Below, piece by piece: positions 5,015-11,613 of a stretch of 14,753 bases of DNA. Position 1 is the first letter of the stretch, and each line of letters begins with the position of its first letter. Source of the DNA: JAIRTY01 sp050257395 (lineage in GTDB: Bacteria > Actinomycetota > Actinomycetes > Streptosporangiales > Streptosporangiaceae); assembly GCA_050257395.1 (NCBI GenBank), contig JBLMWU010000025.1, positions 1 to 14,753 on the forward strand. Reading direction: 5' to 3'. The notes under the pieces are model-generated. The model had not been told where the DNA came from, did no database searches, and saw nothing but the letters and a program-made list of their open reading frames with translations. The position numbers and the translations under genes are program-made.

Positions 5015-6110
5015 TCTCCACGACCAGGCCGCCGCCGGGGCGCGGCCGTGCCTGGACCGTTCCGCCGTGCGCGGCGGTGATCGAGCGGACGATGGACAGG
5101 CCCAGCCCGGCGCCGCCGCCGTGGTCGGTACGGTCGGCGGTGAGCCGCCGGAACGGCTCGAACAGCGCGGCCACCTCCTCGGCGGGGATGTCCTGGCCGG
5201 TGTTGCGCACGGTGAGCGCCGGCCCGGGGTCACCGCCGACCTCGACCTCGATCCAGCCGCCGGGCTCGTTGTACTTGACGGCGTTTCCTACCAGGTTGCC
5301 GATCAAGCGCTCCAGGAGCAGTGGATCCCCGGAGACCAGCCGCTCGGCGAGAACGGGGCGCAGGCTAACGCCGTTCTTGACGGCCAGGTCCTGGTAGGAG
5401 TCGGCCACGGAGGCCGCCAGCTCGTCCAGCCGGACGGGCACCGTGCCCGGCAGCCCGCGGTCGGCCTCGGCCAGCACCAGCAGCCCTTCAATGAGCCGCT
5501 CGTTGCGCTCGTTGGTGCGCAGCAGGTGGGCGCCGAGCCGGCGCAGGTCGTCGCCTGCCGCCGGGTCATCCAGGGCCACCTCGGTGAGCAGCCGCTGCAC
5601 CGCAAGCGGGGTGCGCAGCTCATGGGAGGCGTTGGCGGCGAACCGCCGCTGCCCCTCGTACCCGGCCGCCAGCCGGTCCAGTGCCTCATCGATGGCGTCG
5701 CTCAGTTCCTTCAGCGCGTCCGCTCCTCCGCCCATCCGGATCCGCTGGCCGAGATTCTGCGGGCCAAGCTGCCGCACGGTCTGAGCCGTCACAGACAGCG
5801 GCCGGAGCATCCGGCCGGCCGCCATCCACAATCCCCACCCGGCCAGCATCAGCGCGAGCAGGAGCAGCACCACGATCAGCGCCTGGGTGCGCGCGCTGTA
5901 GGGGCCGGCGCAGGTGGAGCCGCTGAACAGGCCGGGAGTGAAACAATCACCGCCGGAGAACCCGCGCAGAATGACGTAGAGAGCCCCCGCAATCGTGACG
6001 TAACCGGCAGCAAGTGTCGCTGCCAGGGACAGGGCGACCCTGCGGCGCAGCGACGGCCGGCGATAGCCGGGGAACAGCGCCTCCAGGGCCGCCAGGTACA
6101 CGCAGAACAC
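4974..6110 (-). CDS. Two-component sensor histidine kinase
   Basis: A membrane sensor kinase, probable partner of the response regulator just upstream. In the 378-aa form (GTG at 6110), TM1 spans about 24-49 and TM2 about 76-100. The short outside loop contains two cysteines (GGDCFTPGLFSGSTCAG) that could form a disulfide. A HAMP-like linker follows, then the HisKA H-box FAANASHELRTP with H163, the N-box NLVGNAVKYNEPGG, the G1 box VRNTGQDIP, the F-box LFEPFRRL and the G2 box GGGAGLGLSIV. All catalytic boxes are intact. The start is uncertain. The frame is open to 6287, but an ATG there would overlap the regulator by 127 bp. No ATG lies at the junction. GTG 6110 has a poor ribosome-binding site, and a CTG at 6164 or 6167 overlapping the regulator's stop is possible and would add a further hydrophobic segment. 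Confidence 0.9.
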   Translation of the reverse strand: MFCVYLAALEALFPGYRRPSLRRRVALSLAATLAAGYVTIAGALYVILRGFSGGDCFTPGLFSGSTCAGPYSARTQALIVVLLLLALMLAGWGLWMAAGRMLRPLSVTAQTVRQLGPQNLGQRIRMGGGADALKELSDAIDEALDRLAAGYEGQRRFAANASHELRTPLAVQRLLTEVALDDPAAGDDLRRLGAHLLRTNERNERLIEGLLVLAEADRGLPGTVPVRLDELAASVADSYQDLAVKNGVSLRPVLAERLVSGDPLLLERLIGNLVGNAVKYNEPGGWIEVEVGGDPGPALTVRNTGQDIPAEEVAALFEPFRRLTADRTDHGGGAGLGLSIVRSITAAHGGTVQARPRPGGGLVVEINLPAAPQNSSRT

Positions 6111-6160
6111 TGTGGCCAGGGCCAGCGTGACTCTGTGCTGCCGTGCCGCCTGGACGAGGC

Positions 6161-6835
6161 TCAGCAGCCGAGGCGGTATCCGGCGCCAGGCACTGTTTCG
6201 ATCACCGGCGGCGCGCCCAGCTTGCGGCGCAGCGTCATCACCGCCACCCGGACCGCGTTCGTAAACGGGTCTGCGTTCTCGTCCCATGCCTTCTCCAGCA
6301 ATCTCTCGGCGCTGACCACCGTGCCCGCGGCCTGCATCAGCACCTCAAGTACCGCGAACTCCTTGGGCGCAAGATCCAGCAGGAGCCCGTCCCGCCAGGC
6401 CTGGCGGCGAGGCAGATCCAGCCGGATCCCGGCGCACTCCAGCACCGGCGGCAGCGCGGGCCGTGCCCGGCGGCCAAGCGACCCCACCCGGGCGACCAGC
6501 TCGGCGAACGCGAACGGCTTGGTGAGGTAGTCATCAGCGCCGAGATCGAGCCCGTCCACCCGGTCCCGGATCCCGGCCGCCGCGGTGAGCATCAGCACCC
6601 GGGTCTCGCCGCCCGCCGCGACGATCGCCCGGCACACCTCGTCGCCGTGCACCTTCGGCAGGTCGCGGTCCAGGACCACCACGTCATAGCAGTGCACCAG
6701 CACCCGCTCCAGCGCGGCGTCCCCGTCGTAGCAGACATCCACGGCCATCGACCGCCGCCGCAGCCCCTCGGCGATCGCGTCGGCCATCAGCCGCTCGTCC
6801 TCCGCCACCAGCACGCGCACCGGCGCCTCCCGCAT
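6161..6835 (-). CDS. OmpR/PhoB-family response regulator
   Basis: A 224-aa transcription factor with a receiver domain (1-118) and a winged-helix DNA-binding domain (about 130-224). The acidic pair E12/D13, phospho-acceptor D56 (VVVLDRDLP), T84 (LMLTA) and K106 (LTKPF) are all present. The C-terminal half shows LDLAPKEFAVLEVLM, the recognition-helix region NAVRVAVMTLRRKLG and the closing ETVPGAGYRL hairpin. It should be phosphorylated by the sensor kinase encoded next on the same strand. The ATG at 6835 has GGAG upstream. The promoter immediately upstream carries two 11-bp-spaced direct repeats, so it is likely self-activated. The signal and regulon are unknown. Part of its 5' end is duplicated at 4561-4609. 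Confidence 0.93.
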   Translation of the reverse strand: MREAPVRVLVAEDERLMADAIAEGLRRRSMAVDVCYDGDAALERVLVHCYDVVVLDRDLPKVHGDEVCRAIVAAGGETRVLMLTAAAGIRDRVDGLDLGADDYLTKPFAFAELVARVGSLGRRARPALPPVLECAGIRLDLPRRQAWRDGLLLDLAPKEFAVLEVLMQAAGTVVSAERLLEKAWDENADPFTNAVRVAVMTLRRKLGAPPVIETVPGAGYRLGC

Positions 6836-6850
6836 TCCCCGCGCTCCGCG

Positions 6851-6886
6851 ACAGTATCCGCCCCGCCGGATAAGCGGAAGATAAGC
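6851..6886 (-). promoter_or_regulatory. Promoter of the two-component operon with 11-bp direct repeats
   Basis: On the + strand, GATAAGC occurs at 6869-6875 and 6880-6886, period 11 bp (read on minus: GCTTATC-TTCC-GCTTATC). Exactly 12 bp further on the minus strand is TACTGT (revcomp of 6851-6856), a TANNNT -10 element, and the regulator ATG is 15 bp beyond that. Tandem sites one helical turn apart just upstream of the -10 are how OmpR/PhoB-family activators bind, so this is a strong candidate autoregulatory site. The same layout recurs at 4615-4650. Confidence 0.7.
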
Positions 6887-6891
6887 GCCGC

Positions 6892-7299
6892 TTACCGGTC
6901 CGGTATGCCCGGCCGCAACGCTGCCGGGGTGACCATCCGCGACGCGTTCCCCCTGCGCCCGGCATCACCGCCGCGCGGGCCGGGCTGGTAGCGGTAAACC
7001 TGGCTGCGGTGACGTTCTTCCGACGGGTCGATCTGCTGGAGCTCCGCCTCGAAATGGTGCAGGAGCACCCGGTGCCACGGCGCGAACGCGGCGGCCATGT
7101 GGCCCCAGCTCTGCCCGGGCGGCGAGGTCTCCATGACGGCCATCGCGCTGCGGTGGACCTCGGCGAAGTCGTCGTAGCGGCCCCGGTCCGGGTCATCCGG
7201 GTGCAGCACACTCGGCCGCGTTTTGAGCACCAGCACAGCGGCGGCGAACGCGTTCTGCTCGGCCGCGGTCAGTGAGCTCGCTGATTTCCTGGCATACAT
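6892..7299 (-). pseudogene. Truncated tyrosinase-like protein (CuA half only)
   Basis: The 135-aa frame begins like a bacterial tyrosinase/common central domain. It has a helix SLTAAEQNAFAAAVLVLK (9-26), then YDDFAEVHRSAM with H49, WGHMAAAFAPWHRVLLHHFE with H67 and H76, and ELQQIDPS (86-93). These are the three CuA histidines in proper order. Similarity stops at about residue 93 (genome position about 7020), where a full-length enzyme continues with L-P-Y-W-D-W and the CuB histidines. The remaining EERHRSQVYRYQPGPRGG tail is basic and unrelated, and ends inside the promoter of the response regulator. Without CuB it cannot form the dicopper site. The start looks real (ATG 7299, AAGGGGGA about 6 nt upstream), so the 5' end is original and the 3' end was lost. 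Confidence 0.7.
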
Positions 7300-7404
7300 C
7301 GCCGTCCCCCTTGCCCGTCCACGCGCTGCCCGTCAGCATGCGCCGCCCGCGCACAGCCGCGATGAAGCCAGACCGGGGGAGATTGGCGGCTGATTGAGAA
7401 ACGA

Positions 7405-8964
7405 TTAACGCTGCTCGCCGGCCCGGCCGCGCAGCACGTGCTTCTGGATCTTGCCGGTGGAGGTCTTCGGCAGCTCGGTGACCAGGATGATCTCCTTGGG
7501 CGCCTTGAAGTGGGCGAGCCGGGCCCGGACATGCCCGGTCAGCTCCTCCGGGGTGGCGCTGGCGCCCGGGCGCAGCGCCACGAACGCCACCGGCACCTCG
7601 CCCCACAGCTCATGCGGCCGCCCCACCACGGCCGACTCCAGCACCGCCGGGTGGCTGTCCAGGACCCGCTCGACCTCCACCGAGGCGATGTTCTCGCCGC
7701 CGGAGATGATGATGTCCTTGGCCCGGTCCCGGATCTCCGCGTAGCCGTCCGGGTGCATGACCGCCAGGTCGCCGGTGCGGAACCAGCCGCCGAGGTCCGC
7801 GGCGGCGGTCGCCGCCTCGTCCCGGTAGTAGCCGAGCATCACGTCGTTGCCCCGGCACACCAGCTCGCCGATGGTCTCGCCGTCGGCGGGCACGTCGCGG
7901 CCATCCGGGCCGGCCACCCGCAGCCGGTCCGCGATCACGTTGCCCACGCCCTGCCGCGCCTGCAGCAGCGCCTGCTCTGCCAGGGGCTTGCTGTTCCACT
8001 CCGGCTGCCAGTCGTTGAGTGCGAGCGGCCCGTAGGTCTCGGTGAGCCCGTACAAGTGCGTGACCTGCAGCCCCGCTTCGGCCATCCGGCCGATGAGCGT
8101 GGGGGAGGGGGGCGCGCCGCCGGTCTGCACCGCCACCGGCGGGTCCAGCGGCGGCCCGGCCGTCGCCTCCGGCGCGTTCACGATCATGGTGAGCACGGTC
8201 GGCGCCGCGCTGAAATGGGTGACCCCCGCGGTGCGCAGCAGCTCCCACACCCGGGCCGGGTCGATGGCGCGCAGGCACAGGTGGGTCGCGCCGGCCGCGG
8301 TCGCGGCCCAGGTGAAGCACCAGCCGTCGCAGTGGAACATCGGCAGCGTCCACAGGTACACGCTGCCCGGGCTGAGCCTGGCGTGGAACGCGGTGGACAG
8401 CGACTGCAGGTACGCGCCGCGGTGGTGGTACATGACCCCCTTGGGCCGGCCGGTGGTGCCGCTGGTGTAGCTGATGGCCAGCAGGCCGCGCTCGTCCTCG
8501 CAGGGGACCGTCACCGGCGCGGCGGCCGCCACCAGGCCGTCGTACTCGTCCTCCTCGCCGCCCGCCACCACCAGCCGGGCGCCAGCGGCCGCGGCGACGT
8601 CCGCGGCGACCTTGGCCAGCTCGGCGGTGGCCACCAGCACCCGCGCGCCGCTGTGCTGGACGATGTAGACCAGCTCGTCGGGGGACAGCCGGATGTTCAG
8701 CGGAACGAGAACCGCCCCGGCCAGCGGCACCCCGTTGTGCAGCTCCAGCATGACGTGACTGTTCACGCACAGGGCCGCCACCCGGTCACCCCGCTGCACG
8801 CCCAGCTGCTGCAGGGCGCCTGCCAGCCGGTGGGCTCGTTCGGCGAATTCCGCGTACGTGAACGTGCGGTCACCGTCGATGATCGCGACCCGGTCCCGGT
8901 ACACCCACCCGGCCCGATCGAGATACGCGGACGGGGTCAACTCGGTGAACGTGAAGCCTGCCAC
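7405..8964 (-). CDS. AMP-forming acyl-CoA synthetase / fatty-acid-CoA ligase
   Basis: A 519-aa ANL-superfamily enzyme that should activate a carboxylic acid with ATP to an acyl-adenylate and then transfer it to CoA. The P-loop-like YTSGTTGRPKG is at 166-176, the A5 motif YGLTETYG at 305-312, A7 GWFRTGDL at 393-400 with ribose-binding D399, the hinge region RDRAKDIIISGGENI at 412-426, and A10 LPKTSTGKIQKH with catalytic K505. The length is normal and all core motifs are intact. The acyl substrate cannot be told; overall it resembles medium/long-chain or aromatic acyl-CoA ligases. The start is a GTG (8964) with GGAG about 9 nt upstream. It is divergent from a decarboxylase-family/dehydrogenase-family pair across a 176-bp gap, which suggests a shared catabolic role. 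The tyrosinase-like remnant follows 105 bp downstream on the same strand. Confidence 0.93.
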   Translation of the reverse strand: MAGFTFTELTPSAYLDRAGWVYRDRVAIIDGDRTFTYAEFAERAHRLAGALQQLGVQRGDRVAALCVNSHVMLELHNGVPLAGAVLVPLNIRLSPDELVYIVQHSGARVLVATAELAKVAADVAAAAGARLVVAGGEEDEYDGLVAAAAPVTVPCEDERGLLAISYTSGTTGRPKGVMYHHRGAYLQSLSTAFHARLSPGSVYLWTLPMFHCDGWCFTWAATAAGATHLCLRAIDPARVWELLRTAGVTHFSAAPTVLTMIVNAPEATAGPPLDPPVAVQTGGAPPSPTLIGRMAEAGLQVTHLYGLTETYGPLALNDWQPEWNSKPLAEQALLQARQGVGNVIADRLRVAGPDGRDVPADGETIGELVCRGNDVMLGYYRDEAATAAADLGGWFRTGDLAVMHPDGYAEIRDRAKDIIISGGENIASVEVERVLDSHPAVLESAVVGRPHELWGEVPVAFVALRPGASATPEELTGHVRARLAHFKAPKEIILVTELPKTSTGKIQKHVLRGRAGEQR

Positions 8965-9140
8965 GGGTGCATTCTCCCTGCCGGCCGGGCGGCTGGCGAG
9001 TGCCCCGGTCAGCGGCGGGCGGCCCTACCGGGGCCGGCCGCGGGTGGACCACCCCCCCGGCGGCGCGGGAGCCTGGGACCAGGCGGCCGCGGGCGACCCG
9101 GCAGACGGCCGGCCATTCCCGGCACCCGACGGAGGTTTTC

Positions 9141-9542
9141 ATGACCAACCCTGACCGCAGCGCCTACGAACGGGGCGATGCCATGCGCCGCAAGGTCCTC
9201 GGCGACGAGCACGTGGACCGCTCGCTGGCCGGTGCCACCGACTTCTCCCGGCCCCTGCAGGAACTGGTGACCGAGTACGCCTGGGGCTCGGTGTGGACCC
9301 GGGACGGGCTGGACCTGCCCACCCGCAGCCTGCTCAACCTGGCCATGCTCACCGCGCTGGGCCGCATGCACGAGTTCGCCGTGCACGTGCGCGGCGCGAT
9401 CAACAACGGCTGCACGCCCGAGCAGATCCGGGAGGCGCTGGTGCAGACCGCCGTTTACTGCGGTGCGCCCGCCGCCCTGGAATCGGTCCGGGTCGCCGAG
9501 CGGGTGCTCGCCGAGATGGACGGGGAGGACGGCAGTGACTGA
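9141..9542 (+). CDS. Carboxymuconolactone decarboxylase family protein (PcaC-like)
   Basis: A 133-aa all-helical protein of the CMD/AhpD-like family, closest in layout to 4-carboxymuconolactone decarboxylase. It has YERGDAMRRKVLGDEHVDRS near the N-terminus, ELVTEYAWGSVW (41-52), the core LPTRSLLNLAMLTALGRMHE (59-78) followed by FAVHVRGAINNGCTPEQIRE, and EALVQTAVYCGAPAALES (98-115). PcaC decarboxylates a lactone in the protocatechuate branch of the beta-ketoadipate pathway, but no other pca gene is present, so the substrate here may differ. There is no AhpD-type CxxC, so a peroxidase role is unlikely. The start ATG 9141 has GGAGG 5 nt upstream. Its stop overlaps the next gene's GTG by 8 bp (GTGACTGA), indicating translational coupling. 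Confidence 0.92.
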   Translation: MTNPDRSAYERGDAMRRKVLGDEHVDRSLAGATDFSRPLQELVTEYAWGSVWTRDGLDLPTRSLLNLAMLTALGRMHEFAVHVRGAINNGCTPEQIREALVQTAVYCGAPAALESVRVAERVLAEMDGEDGSD

Positions 9543-10449
9543 CGCGCAGCAGCCCATCCTGCCTGGCGCGGCGGTAGGCTTCGCCGGCCTGGGCCGGATG
9601 GGCTGGCCGATGGCGGCCCGGCGGGCCGCCGCCGGGGACCGGGGGACCGGCTATGACATCAGCCCGGCTGCCCGCGGCGCGTGGGCTGCCGAGACCGGTG
9701 CCGCGGCCGCGGCAGACCCGGCCGGGGCCGCCGCAGGGGCGGCCGCGGTCGTGCTCATGGTGCCCGACTCGGCCGCGGTCCGCGCCGTGATCGGCCAGCC
9801 GGGCTTCCTCGGCGCGCTCGCGCCGGGGGCGGTGGTGGTCGACATGAGCTCGTCGGTCCCGCAGGTGACCCGGGAACTGGCCGCCACCGTGGCGGCCCAC
9901 GGCGCGGCGATGGTGGACGCTCCCGTCTCGGGCGGGGTCTCGGGGGCACGGCAGGGCAGCCTGACGGTGATGGCGGGCGGCGCACCGGGCGACGTCAGCC
10001 GGGTGCGCCCGCTGCTGGAGGTGCTCGGCTCCCGGGTGCTGCACGTCGGCGGGCCCGGCGCCGGCCACGCCGTGAAGGCGCTGAACAACCTCATGTCCGC
10101 CGCCCACCTGATGGTCACCTCCGAGGCGATGGCAGCGGCCGCCCGGTTCGGGCTGGACATCCCGACCGTGCTGGACGCCGTCAACACCTCCAGCGGCCGA
10201 AGCGGCTCGACCGAGAACAAGTGGCCGAATTTCATCGTTCCCCGGTCGTTCGGCTCCGGGTTCGCGCTGAGCCTGATGCTCAAGGACATGCGGATCGCGC
10301 TCGGCCTGGTGGAGTCCGCCGGGCTGCCGTCGACCCTGTCGGCGGCGGCGGTCGCCCTGTGGGCCGAGGCCGCGGCGGCCCTGCCCGGCGACGCCGATCA
10401 CACCGAGATCGCCCGCTGGGTCGACCCGGGGCTGACGCCCGGGGAGTGA
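9535..10449 (+). CDS. NAD(P)-dependent oxidoreductase, 3-hydroxyisobutyrate dehydrogenase family
   Basis: A 304-aa beta-hydroxyacid dehydrogenase. The Rossmann motif GFAGLGRMGWPMA is at 15-27, followed by GYD at 39-41, where the acidic residue favours NAD. The family substrate motif DAPVSGGVSGARQGSLTVMA is at 128-147, and the catalytic-lysine motif GHAVKALNN at 177-185 gives K181. The C-terminal all-helical domain includes SFGSGFALSLMLKDMRIAL, with the usual L-K-D lysine. It should oxidise a beta-hydroxy acid to its semialdehyde or reduce the reverse, exact substrate unknown. The GTG at 9535 is preceded by GGGGAGG and overlaps the upstream gene's end. A longer frame to 9463 is unlikely because it would lie inside that gene. 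It is convergent with ctaG at a 7-bp gap. Confidence 0.92.
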   Translation: MTDAQQPILPGAAVGFAGLGRMGWPMAARRAAAGDRGTGYDISPAARGAWAAETGAAAAADPAGAAAGAAAVVLMVPDSAAVRAVIGQPGFLGALAPGAVVVDMSSSVPQVTRELAATVAAHGAAMVDAPVSGGVSGARQGSLTVMAGGAPGDVSRVRPLLEVLGSRVLHVGGPGAGHAVKALNNLMSAAHLMVTSEAMAAAARFGLDIPTVLDAVNTSSGRSGSTENKWPNFIVPRSFGSGFALSLMLKDMRIALGLVESAGLPSTLSAAAVALWAEAAAALPGDADHTEIARWVDPGLTPGE

Positions 10450-10456
10450 CGCGCGG

Positions 10457-11449
10457 TCAGCCCGGCCGCGGGCCGCGCCCGGGGCCAGCGCCCAGCCTGC
10501 TGAGGTAGGCGTTGTAGGCGGCCAGGTGGGCGTCGTCGTCGACGGCGGCGCCGGGCCGCTGCGGCGGCGCGGCCACCCCGGCGGCGGCGAGCCGGCGGGC
10601 CAGGCCGGAGCGGCGGATCCCTTCCGCCCAGCCGCCTACCCGCCCGGCCGCGCGGGGGTCGTGCAGGAATGCCACCGACACCGCCAGCGCCAGCGCGATC
10701 ATCACCAGGTCGCTGCCGATGAACATGATCATCCCGCCGCTGTGCAGGCCGGCCAGGGGAGGGGCGGCCCAGCCGGGCGCGTGCGCGTGCGCGTAGACCG
10801 GGAAGATCTCATGCCCGGCCACCATGAGCACCACCCCGGTGACGGTGTCCACCTGCATGCCGGCCAGCAGGAGCAGATACCGGCCGGGCATCCAGACCCG
10901 CCAGCGGACCGGCTCGGACCCGATGACGGGGAGGAAATACAGGTAGCCGGTTGCGAGGTAGAGGAGATGCTCGGCGTGGTGGGCGGCGCCGGTGCGCACC
11001 ACCAGGTCCATCACCGGCGGGGTGTGCGTGCCCGCCACCACGGCCCCGTACAGCACCACCGTGACCGACGGCCGGGTCAGGGCGGTGACGGGCCGGGACC
11101 GCAGCGCCCGCTTGACCCAGGTGTGCACCGGGTTGCGCGCCGCGTGCAGAGCCAGCGTGACCGGCCGTCCGAAGACGAGCAGCGGCGGCGCGGCCATAAT
11201 CAGCAGCAGGTGCTGGATCATGTGCGCGCTGAAGACCACATCGTCGTAACGGCCGGGGCCGCCCTCGACGGCCACCGCGATCACGGCCAGCCCGAGCAGG
11301 AACGAGCAGGTCCGGCCGGCCGGCCAGGGCCGCGCCGGGTGCCGGCGGCGCACCCGCCAGGCGCCTGCCAGGTAGGCCGCCGCCGCCGCGGCCAGCACCG
11401 CGCTGACCACGGGCGCTGGCTGCCACCCGGTCAGCAGTTGCCACGCCAC
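10457..11449 (-). CDS. ctaG: CtaG-like cytochrome c oxidase assembly membrane protein (caa3_CtaG family)
   Basis: A 330-aa polytopic membrane protein of the caa3_CtaG family, associated with assembly (copper delivery) of cytochrome c oxidase. About seven to eight hydrophobic segments are visible, starting with the VVSAVLAAAAAAYLAGAW segment. Family marks are FSAHMIQHLLLIMAAPPLLV with its histidines (about 73-92), GTHTPPVMD, HHAEHLLYLATGYLYFLPVI, the long GRYLLLLAGMQVDTVTGVVL segment and LHSGGMIMFIGSDLVMIALA near the C-terminus. The Arg/Ala/Pro-rich tail (about 286-330) is probably cytoplasmic. The GTG start at 11449 is supported by GGAGGTGGGCGG upstream. No oxidase subunit is nearby; in actinobacteria stand-alone CtaG copies are common, so the role here is by family only. 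Confidence 0.88.
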   Translation of the reverse strand: MAWQLLTGWQPAPVVSAVLAAAAAAYLAGAWRVRRRHPARPWPAGRTCSFLLGLAVIAVAVEGGPGRYDDVVFSAHMIQHLLLIMAAPPLLVFGRPVTLALHAARNPVHTWVKRALRSRPVTALTRPSVTVVLYGAVVAGTHTPPVMDLVVRTGAAHHAEHLLYLATGYLYFLPVIGSEPVRWRVWMPGRYLLLLAGMQVDTVTGVVLMVAGHEIFPVYAHAHAPGWAAPPLAGLHSGGMIMFIGSDLVMIALALAVSVAFLHDPRAAGRVGGWAEGIRRSGLARRLAAAGVAAPPQRPGAAVDDDAHLAAYNAYLSRLGAGPGRGPRPG

Positions 11450-11574
11450 CCGCCCACCTCCGGTCCGCCTCCCCGCCGCCGCTGGCGCGGGGACCAGACC
11501 AGGCCACTACCCAGCCGGGACCGTGGTCACTCGCGGGCACCGGCGGCCCCGGCCCCGGGCGTGCCGCGGCCGCA

Positions 11575-11604
11575 CGGCGGGCCGGGCCGCATTCCGGCCC
11601 GCCG
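11575..11604 (-). terminator. Strong hairpin terminator of the ABC exporter operon
   Basis: An 11-bp perfect stem (11575-11585 with 11594-11604; core GGCGGGCCGG / CCGGCCCGCC) around an 8-nt loop begins about 10 nt after the permease stop in the direction of transcription. There is no T-tract, which is common for intrinsic terminators in high-GC actinobacteria. It also separates the exporter from ctaG on the same strand. Confidence 0.6.
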
Positions 11605-11613
11605 CGCGGTGTT

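Noticed and set aside
4884..6530. 548-codon + frame across the kinase and regulator
   Set aside because: It is antisense to two clear genes with every catalytic motif, and its product is low-complexity Gln/Arg/Pro sequence.
8965..9140. Specific operator in the divergent ligase/CMD intergenic region
   Set aside because: Many GC-only short dyads occur but none stands out above the expected background; only the ribosome-binding sites are convincing.
7438..9144. 568-codon + frame opposite the acyl-CoA ligase
   Set aside because: Antisense shadow; the minus strand has the full set of ANL motifs.
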